Shown in pieces: positions 1-4,348 of a stretch of DNA of 6,221 bases (position 1 is its first letter; each line of letters begins with the position of its first letter). The DNA is from Kiritimatiellia bacterium. GTDB taxonomy: Bacteria > Verrucomicrobiota > Kiritimatiellia > UBA8416 > JAIOPI01. Both the position numbers and the translations under genes were made by a program. Under the pieces are notes generated by a model that was not told where the DNA came from, ran no database searches, and saw only the letters and a program-made list of their open reading frames with translations. The stretch is taken from NCBI GenBank assembly GCA_028822745.1, contig JAPKCZ010000134.1:1-6221 (forward strand), read 5' to 3'.

Positions 1-973
1 CGAAACGTATGCGCCGTTGATGGCGCAGTTTTCCGATGCGCAGTCTGGTGTTCGGTCGTTTACCGATTTCATCAAGGAGAGTGTGCGTCATCGCGATCAG
101 GTCGCCGAGGCGCTGGAGGCGGGTCGCGACCGTTTGATGGAGTTGCATTCCTTTCGTCCCGAACCTGCCGCGGCGTTGTTGGCGTCCGTCAGCGCGCTGG
201 ATACGGATCGTGACTATGAAGCCTATGTGTTGAAGCTATTTGAAGCCCTTGGCGTCTATGCGGAAGAAACAGCGGACCGTTGTTATCTGATCAAGACGCA
301 CGATCTGGTGTCGGACACCATCCAAGGCCTCAGCGATGAGCGCCAACATGTGACCTTCGACCGTGAAATTGCATTGGCACGCGATGAAATGACATTTCTC
401 GCAGCCGATCATCCGTCGGTTCGCTCGGCCATGGAGTACGTGCTCACCAGTGGACAGGGGCTTAGCAGTGTGGGCTTGTGGTTGGATGAGCGTCAGCAAC
501 AGTTGTATGCCGAATGTCTGTTTCGCGTGTCCTGGACGGCCGATGCCTCGCTGCCAGTCGACCGCTTTATCAAGCAGACACTATTTCACTCCCTAGTCGA
601 CATGCAGGGACGAGACTGTCGTGAGCTGTTGCCGGAAATCGCCTCCCATAAACTCACGGACGCACGTCAAGTCGGGTTGATGGATCGCGTCAAGGCGCTG
701 CGTGAAAATATTGAGCAAATGGTGGTCGCGTCCGAACCGATCGTCGAAGACGCCTTCAAGGCCGGCGTGCAGCAGGCCGTCACAGACGCGACACAGCACT
801 TTGACGATGAAATCAAACGTCTCGAGTTTCTGCGCCAGTTCAATGATCACATCCGCGATGATGAAATCGACGCCCTGACCGCGCGACGCGATCAAACACT
901 GGCCGCACTGCAAGGCTGCCGCCTTCGCCTCGACGCCATCCGTGTCATTGTTCGCACCGCTAACTGGGGCTAA
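1..973 (+). CDS. rapA: RNA polymerase-associated protein RapA (HepA), C-terminal part, 5' truncated by window edge
   Basis: This is the C-terminal part, about 323 residues, of a RapA-like Swi2/Snf2 ATPase. RapA binds core RNA polymerase and promotes its recycling after transcription. The reading frame is open from base 2 to the left edge, so the start lies outside the window; the TTG/ATG codons at 17-22 are internal. The recognisable blocks follow the E. coli RapA C-terminus, recalled from memory: EALEAGRDRLMELHS near the left edge, FDREIALARDEMTFLAADHP mid-way, and a final helical segment with IRDDEIDAL and CRLRLDAIRVIV that matches the conserved RapA end (IRDDEL...WRLDALRLIV). The helicase ATPase motifs are not in the window; E. 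coli RapA is about 968 residues, so roughly the last third is seen. The gene ends in TAA and is followed by a long gap, so nothing is co-transcribed tightly behind it. The family call is strong; activity cannot be judged without the N-terminus. Confidence 0.9.
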   Translation, partial: ETYAPLMAQFSDAQSGVRSFTDFIKESVRHRDQVAEALEAGRDRLMELHSFRPEPAAALLASVSALDTDRDYEAYVLKLFEALGVYAEETADRCYLIKTHDLVSDTIQGLSDERQHVTFDREIALARDEMTFLAADHPSVRSAMEYVLTSGQGLSSVGLWLDERQQQLYAECLFRVSWTADASLPVDRFIKQTLFHSLVDMQGRDCRELLPEIASHKLTDARQVGLMDRVKALRENIEQMVVASEPIVEDAFKAGVQQAVTDATQHFDDEIKRLEFLRQFNDHIRDDEIDALTARRDQTLAALQGCRLRLDAIRVIVRTANWG

Positions 974-1020
974 CCTGATCTCTGCACTCTCGTGACAAAG
1001 TTGATGAATAGATCAGGCTA
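971..1020. repeat. Imperfect inverted repeat overlapping the rapA stop codon
   Basis: The arms at 971-980 and 1011-1020 pair at 9 of 10 positions (core CCTGATC / GATCAGG), with a 30-base loop. The left arm begins with the rapA stop codon. No T-tract follows the right arm, so this is not a classical intrinsic terminator. It could be an RNA 3'-end structure that stabilises the message, or a protein-binding site. Function is not known. Confidence 0.45.
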
Positions 1021-1282
1021 GCGCGCTTCAGTCGAAGGCGTAGCAACTTGATTGAACCTAAAAAGAGCAGTTGAAACGTGCGGGTGGGACACTTTTTCGT
1101 ACACGTCGTCGCAACCCTTGCTCGGATACCCTTACCCGACTGACGTTTCTCTGTTCGCGTTCACTTTTCGCTGAAGTGAATCGGTTATGTGCCTACGTGT
1201 GGGGTGGTTTTCGGTGCCCATCTGGTACGCATAACGCAAAATGTGTTGCGTGCTTGGTGGGTTTTTCGTCAGATGTGACCCC
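974..1282. other. Non-coding gap between rapA and the M50-like gene
   Basis: About 310 bases hold no gene I can support. I see no tRNA-like cloverleaf, no clear riboswitch core and no convincing -35/-10 pair. Two inverted repeats are present (971-1020 and 1160-1180). The open frames that cross the gap are low-complexity shadows without family resemblance or ribosome binding sites. The promoter of the downstream membrane peptidase is presumably here but I cannot place it. Confidence 0.5.
1160..1180. repeat. Short perfect stem-loop upstream of the M50-like gene
   Basis: TTCACTT (1160-1166) and AAGTGAA (1174-1180) form a perfect 7-bp inverted repeat around a 7-base spacer. One more T-G wobble pair is possible inside, closing the loop to 5 bases. 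No T-run follows, so a terminator is unlikely. The site is about 100 bp upstream of the likely start of the peptidase gene and could be an operator or a leader RNA hairpin. Confidence 0.4.
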
Positions 1283-1987
1283 ATGTACGGACTTCTTCGA
1301 TTTTTTCTGGCTCTGATGCTGCTACCGCTCTGTGCGGCGTTTACATCGACGGCCATCGATCTGATTGATCTGGCGCAGCCGCTGGGTGAACGTGCCATTC
1401 CTGAATCGGCGTGGGCCCTGGGGGGTGGTTATGTCCTCTGGTTGCTGCTCTTTTTTACGATGCCGCGCCCAGTACGCACCTATGTGCTCGCACATGAACT
1501 GACGCATGCGCTTTGGGCCGCATTAATGGGTGCGCGTGTCTCCAAGCTCAAGGTCACACGCACCGGTGGCAGTGTGACCGTCTCTAAATCCAATTTTCTG
1601 ATCACCCTGGCACCGTATTTTTTTCCGCTCTATACGGCGCTCGTGATCGTGCTCTATTGGGCGCTGGGCTGGTTCATGCCGGTCGCGGACTACTATATAG
1701 CCTGGCTCGCCCTGGTTGGGTTTACGTGGGGGTTTCATTTTACGTTCACGGTGACGACCCTGCTGCAGCGGCAATCGGACGTGGAGGAATATGGACACGT
1801 CTTTTCCTATGTGATCATTTACATGATGAACGTGCTGGGTGTGTGTCTCTGGGTGCTCGCCGTGGCGGATCCGGATTTCGAAACGTTCGCCCGAAAGGTG
1901 ACGGCGTATGCCGTTGAATACTATGGTTTACTGATCGATACGGCGTGGGGCCTGATAGCGTCATGGAAGGATCGATTGCCCTATTAA
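1283..1987 (+). CDS. Multi-pass membrane zinc metallopeptidase, M50/site-2 protease-like
   Basis: A hydrophobic protein of 234 residues carrying HELTH at residues 71-75, the HExxH zinc-binding and catalytic motif, inside a membrane-like segment. This resembles M50 (site-2) peptidases, which cut substrates within or near the membrane. Likely membrane segments are residues 3-21, 46-60 running toward the HELTH helix, 104-131, 136-160 and 171-195. D166 in RQSDVEEYG, ahead of the last long hydrophobic segment, is a candidate third zinc ligand, though it is not a classical LDG/NPDG motif. No PDZ domain is present, unlike RseP. The start is uncertain: an ATG at 1241 (248 residues) is the first after an in-frame stop at 1232, but ATG 1283 opens directly into a hydrophobic segment and is preferred; neither has a good Shine-Dalgarno. 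The gene lies 103 bp upstream of an ECF sigma/anti-sigma pair on the same strand, which suggests but does not prove a shared role. It could instead be a peptidase-fold protein with another function. Confidence 0.72.
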   Translation: MYGLLRFFLALMLLPLCAAFTSTAIDLIDLAQPLGERAIPESAWALGGGYVLWLLLFFTMPRPVRTYVLAHELTHALWAALMGARVSKLKVTRTGGSVTVSKSNFLITLAPYFFPLYTALVIVLYWALGWFMPVADYYIAWLALVGFTWGFHFTFTVTTLLQRQSDVEEYGHVFSYVIIYMMNVLGVCLWVLAVADPDFETFARKVTAYAVEYYGLLIDTAWGLIASWKDRLPY

Positions 1988-2090
1988 TGGCCTGTTTTAG
2001 ACCAATTGAGCTAAAGTTAATGCGGCAGGCAATAAGTCCGTCATTGAGACGTTGTTTGTATGGAGAGACGCAAGTGCTGATGGTTGAGAC

Positions 2091-2672
2091 ATGAGTGAGC
2101 GCCCTGATGAAAACCTGATCAAGGCGTATCTAGAGGGCGACACGGAGGCGCTGGCCATCCTTGTCGATCGTCACCGCCGCGGCGTTTATGGATACATCGT
2201 TAATATGGTGGGTCATGGCGCGGATGCGGACGACATTTTTCAGAGTGTATGGATAAAAGCGATTCGCAATCTGGAGCGCTATCAGCACAGCAATTTTGGA
2301 GGCTGGTTGACGCGCATTGCGCGCAATGCGGTATTGGATCAGGCTCGGCGACGTAAGCCCGATGCGAGTTTGGATGCGGAATTCGCTGACGGACGTACGA
2401 TGGGCGACGCGTTGGCGTCGGCTCAGGCAGACCCGCAGCAGGAAGTGTCGGCGTTAGAGCTGGGCGTGCGCATACGCGAGGCCGTGGCCTCGTTGGGTGT
2501 CGAACAGCGAGAGGTTTTTATATTGCGAACGCAGCAGAAATTAGCCTTCAAGGAGATTGCGATCATGCAAGGCGTTTCGATTAACACCGCGCTGGCGCGA
2601 ATGCAGTACGCGTTGGCCCATTTGCGTCCTCTGTTGGCGCAGGACTATGAACAGTTGGGGCATTCGTCATGA
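2091..2672 (+). CDS. ECF-type sigma-70 family RNA polymerase sigma factor
   Basis: A 193-residue sigma factor of the extracytoplasmic-function type, containing only regions 2 and 4. Region 2 spans about residues 10-88, with the core-binding and -10-recognition helices (ADADDIFQSVWIKAIRNL, then FGGWLTRIARNAVLDQARRR). A 35-40 residue linker follows. Region 4 spans about 125-180, with the helix-turn-helix FKEIAIMQGVSINTALARMQ that reads the -35 element. The length is typical for the family. ATG 2091 gives a normal N-terminus; the preceding bases hold only a weak GGTTGAG stretch. The stop overlaps the start of the next gene by 4 bp (ATGA, 2669-2672), a translational-coupling arrangement usual for sigma/anti-sigma pairs. 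Its regulon is unknown, and I found no clear autoregulatory ECF promoter in the 103-bp gap upstream. It is not assignable to a named group such as RpoE with confidence. Confidence 0.93.
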   Translation: MSERPDENLIKAYLEGDTEALAILVDRHRRGVYGYIVNMVGHGADADDIFQSVWIKAIRNLERYQHSNFGGWLTRIARNAVLDQARRRKPDASLDAEFADGRTMGDALASAQADPQQEVSALELGVRIREAVASLGVEQREVFILRTQQKLAFKEIAIMQGVSINTALARMQYALAHLRPLLAQDYEQLGHSS

Positions 2673-3259
2673 GTGAGCGTAAAGAACAAGATTGGGTTTT
2701 GCTTCGCGAAAGCGGTGAGTTGGATGAAACCGCCCAGCTTTCGGACGCGCTGGCACGCGACGAAGCACTCGCCGATTATGCCCTTGATGTGCGTCGCCTG
2801 GAGGCGCTTGGCCGTGAAGCACTTTCGGTGGACGGCCCATCCGATGATCTGGTCGCTTCGGTTTTACGTGAAGCGGCGTCCGAGGTGGATCTTAAGCCCC
2901 TGCCCATGTCGCGCGTTTTTGTGAAGGTGCTCGCCTATGCCGCAACGCTGATGCTGGCGCTGGGTCTGTGGCAGTTTCATGATCAACAGCAACAGGCCAC
3001 GCGTGTCGGCGAAATGCAGGCTATTCTCAGCCTTGGTGCAATGGATGATGATACGACGGATCATGTTGCGTCCGAGGACGGGGACGATCTGCAAGCGCTC
3101 GCGCACATGTTGTTGGAAATGGAAGGGCTTGCCTACGAGGAAGAGGCGCAGGCGGATTACGACATCTCAGAGGAAGAGATCACGCAACCCGTTTCGCTCC
3201 GTCCCAGAGCGACTCAAGACCATAATACTCTCGCATTTCACGCGAGAAAATATGGATGA
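2669..3259 (+). CDS. Probable single-pass membrane anti-sigma factor
   Basis: A 196-residue protein, co-translated with the ECF sigma factor through the ATGA overlap. The N-terminal 80 residues are soluble, acidic and helical, with LRESGELDE followed by a DALARDEALADYALDVRRLE-type helix, a pattern typical of anti-sigma cytoplasmic domains. One hydrophobic segment (about residues 83-103) should cross the inner membrane. The remainder (about 104-170) is very rich in Asp and Glu, probably periplasmic. There is no cysteine, so no ZAS zinc-binding HxxxCxxC motif. The anti-sigma role is inferred from gene order and topology; I do not recognise a named family. The last 26 residues (171-196) are encoded on DNA that also encodes the conserved C-terminus of RsfS on the other strand, so this tail may be a late extension rather than a functional domain. 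Both this protein and the sigma factor begin MSER, from the same 12 bases (CATGAGTGAGCG). Confidence 0.75.
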   Translation: MSERKEQDWVLLRESGELDETAQLSDALARDEALADYALDVRRLEALGREALSVDGPSDDLVASVLREAASEVDLKPLPMSRVFVKVLAYAATLMLALGLWQFHDQQQQATRVGEMQAILSLGAMDDDTTDHVASEDGDDLQALAHMLLEMEGLAYEEEAQADYDISEEEITQPVSLRPRATQDHNTLAFHARKYG

Positions 3260-3515
3260 CCACGTCGACGTAATCCAGAACCATCCAGCCGCTACCGGCG
3301 ACGCCTGATCTTCCGTAAACAGCGACACCTTCCTTTTTTAACTGCTTTTGGATGTCTTCGTACATCGCCTTAAGATGCGGTGTGCTGGTGCCGGATGCGA
3401 TAATGGAAAAGTCCATCATTGGCGAGACATCCCGCACGTCCAGCAGGTGAATATCTTCTCCGAGGCGATCCGACATGATGTCGCGTATGCGTAGGGCTAA
3501 TTCTTGAGAGGTAAT
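3180..3515 (-). CDS. rsfS: Ribosomal silencing factor RsfS, with apparent ATT start
   Basis: RsfS (YbeB/Iojap family) binds ribosomal protein uL14 on the large subunit and blocks subunit joining, lowering translation when nutrients are scarce. The 111-residue product has the family hallmarks: LLDVRDVSPMMDFSIIASGT, PHLKAM, then SGWMVLDYVDVVIHIFSR and YYGLESLWD at the end. The first ATG (3476) would remove the first conserved helix (TSQELALRIRDI). Between the upstream in-frame stop (3557-3555) and that ATG there is no ATG, GTG, TTG or CTG. An ATT at 3515 does sit 9 bases after AAAGGAA, and starting there restores the usual family length and N-terminus. It lies 29 bases downstream of nadD, the usual partner. 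The 3' end overlaps the convergent anti-sigma gene by 80 bp. No rlmH follows, unlike in many bacteria. Identity is firm; the ATT start is an inference. Confidence 0.92.
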   Translation of the reverse strand: MTSQELALRIRDIMSDRLGEDIHLLDVRDVSPMMDFSIIASGTSTPHLKAMYEDIQKQLKKEGVAVYGRSGVAGSGWMVLDYVDVVIHIFSREMREYYGLESLWDGAKRVA

Positions 3516-3524
3516 GGTGTAGGG

Positions 3525-3531
3525 TTCCTTT
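3525..3531 (-). promoter_or_regulatory. Shine-Dalgarno sequence that decides the rsfS start
   Basis: Read on the minus strand this is AAAGGAA, ending 9 bases before the ATT at 3515-3513. It is the only good ribosome binding site in the nadD-rsfS gap; the ATG at 3476 has none before it. This supports ATT as the initiation codon. Confidence 0.65.
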
Positions 3532-3544
3532 GCGGGCCGTGACG

Positions 3545-4195
3545 CTATGTGCCGTCATTGCCAGTGGTCGGTGCGTACAGGTCGTGCGCGGCAATATACG
3601 CTTCGACTTCTTTCGGCACAAGGTATCGAATTGAGAGCCCCTGTGCAACCCGTTGTCGGCATTCTGTTGAGGAAATGTTGATGGCGCGTCCCTGATGCAC
3701 GTCCTGAAGCAGCTGTGTGGCCCATGGTTGGGGCAGTTTAGCAACGTTGGCCTGGAGGGTTTCCATGGCTTGGCCGGGTCGAATAAAGGTGATGAATCGG
3801 CACAAAGTGAGCAATTCCTCGACGCGCATCCATGTATAAAGATCATTTAAGCTGTCTGCACCAATTAAAAAGAACAGTTCAGCGTCAGGGTGTCTGTCGC
3901 GCAGCGTCATGACGGTGTCAATGGTGTAGGTCTTGCCCTGACGGTGCCGTTCCAGGTCGTCGACGTGGAAGCGAGGGTTCCATGCGGTTGCGGCACGGAT
4001 CATCTCAATGCGGTCCTCGGCAGGCCGAATATCGCCCAGGTCCTTGTGGGGTGGGTCGCCTGAGGGAACGAAAATGACGCCGTCCAGGGCCAGCGTTTCA
4101 AGCGCGGTTTGCGCCATGAGCAGATGGCCAACGTGGGGTGGGTCGAACGTGCCGCCCAGAATTGCGAGGCGTGTTGTCTTTGATTTTTCTCTCAT
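3545..4195 (-). CDS. nadD: Nicotinate-nucleotide adenylyltransferase NadD
   Basis: NadD joins nicotinate mononucleotide to the AMP part of ATP, giving deamido-NAD, the penultimate step of NAD synthesis in the cytoplasm. The 216-residue product matches the family length (E. coli 213). The nucleotidyltransferase signature GGTFDPPHVGH is at residues 14-24, PPHK at 48-51, KTYTIDT at 88-94, FFLIGADSL at 108-116, and the second ATP-binding motif ISSTECR at 174-180. That last motif is usually ISSTxIR; the Cys in place of Ile is a mild departure. The open frame extends upstream to 4324, but the extra 43 residues lack family similarity and cover the divergent promoter region. ATG 4195 is chosen because AGGAA (4203-4207, minus strand) lies 7 bases before it and the signature starts at the normal distance. 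It forms an operon with rsfS. Confidence 0.96.
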   Translation of the reverse strand: MREKSKTTRLAILGGTFDPPHVGHLLMAQTALETLALDGVIFVPSGDPPHKDLGDIRPAEDRIEMIRAATAWNPRFHVDDLERHRQGKTYTIDTVMTLRDRHPDAELFFLIGADSLNDLYTWMRVEELLTLCRFITFIRPGQAMETLQANVAKLPQPWATQLLQDVHQGRAINISSTECRQRVAQGLSIRYLVPKEVEAYIAAHDLYAPTTGNDGT

Positions 4196-4202
4196 CGCGA
4201 TG

Positions 4203-4207
4203 TTCCT
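4203..4207 (-). promoter_or_regulatory. Shine-Dalgarno sequence that decides the nadD start
   Basis: AGGAA on the minus strand, 7 bases before ATG 4195-4193. It selects this start over the longer open frame reaching 4324. Confidence 0.7.
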
Positions 4208-4223
4208 GTGACACATTGCCATT

Positions 4224-4295
4224 ACCATCATCCGACAAAATGCACAAATACAAGATTTGACAGTGTAGCGTTTGGGCCTATTCTTCGATGATGGT
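4224..4295. repeat. 9-bp inverted repeat flanking the kinase promoter
   Basis: ACCATCATC at 4224-4232 and its exact reverse complement GATGATGGT at 4287-4295 lie 63 bp apart centre to centre, about six helical turns. The right arm covers the expected transcription start of the kinase operon; the left arm lies in the nadD leader. This placement fits a pair of operator half-sites or a looping repressor, but a chance match of this size cannot be excluded. Confidence 0.4.
4257..4284 (+). promoter_or_regulatory. Sigma-70-type promoter of the kinase/regulator operon
   Basis: A perfect TTGACA -35 box (4257-4262) is followed after 16 bases by TATTCT (4279-4284), matching the TATAAT consensus at four positions. 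Transcription should begin near 4291, giving a leader of about 58 bases before the kinase ATG at 4349. The spacing is one base shorter than optimal. It lies in the divergent gap between nadD and the kinase. No equally good promoter was found for nadD on the other strand. Confidence 0.6.
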
Positions 4296-4348
4296 GTGGG
4301 CGGTCGTTTTGACGTGGCCAACACGAGTATGTTAGCGAATTATCGTTT

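Noticed and set aside
1071..1316. 81-codon plus-strand frame in the gap after rapA
   Set aside because: No ribosome binding site, no recognisable domain, and it overlaps the start of the M50-like gene in another frame.
2006..2050. TTGAGC and TTGAGA boxes as -35 elements for the ECF operon
   Set aside because: No acceptable -10 hexamer lies at 16-18 bases from either, and no GGAAC-type ECF -35 box is visible.
2089..2680. Shared 12-base start (CATGAGTGAGCG) of the sigma and anti-sigma genes as a duplicated regulatory element
   Set aside because: The match ends at the fourth codon and includes a common MSE start; chance or shared start-codon context is sufficient explanation.
3229..3247. Hairpin TCTCGC/GCGAGA near the end of the anti-sigma gene as a bidirectional terminator
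   Set aside because: The stem is only 6 bp, lies inside rsfS coding sequence, and lacks a T-tract on either strand.
3370..3846. 158-codon minus-strand frame across nadD and rsfS
   Set aside because: It is a frame-shifted shadow of two well-recognised genes and has no ribosome binding site or family resemblance.
4196..4324. N-terminal extension of NadD to an ATG at 4324
   Set aside because: The extra 43 residues are Cys/Lys/Met-rich without family similarity and overlap the divergent promoter; ATG 4195 has a good Shine-Dalgarno and gives the normal length.
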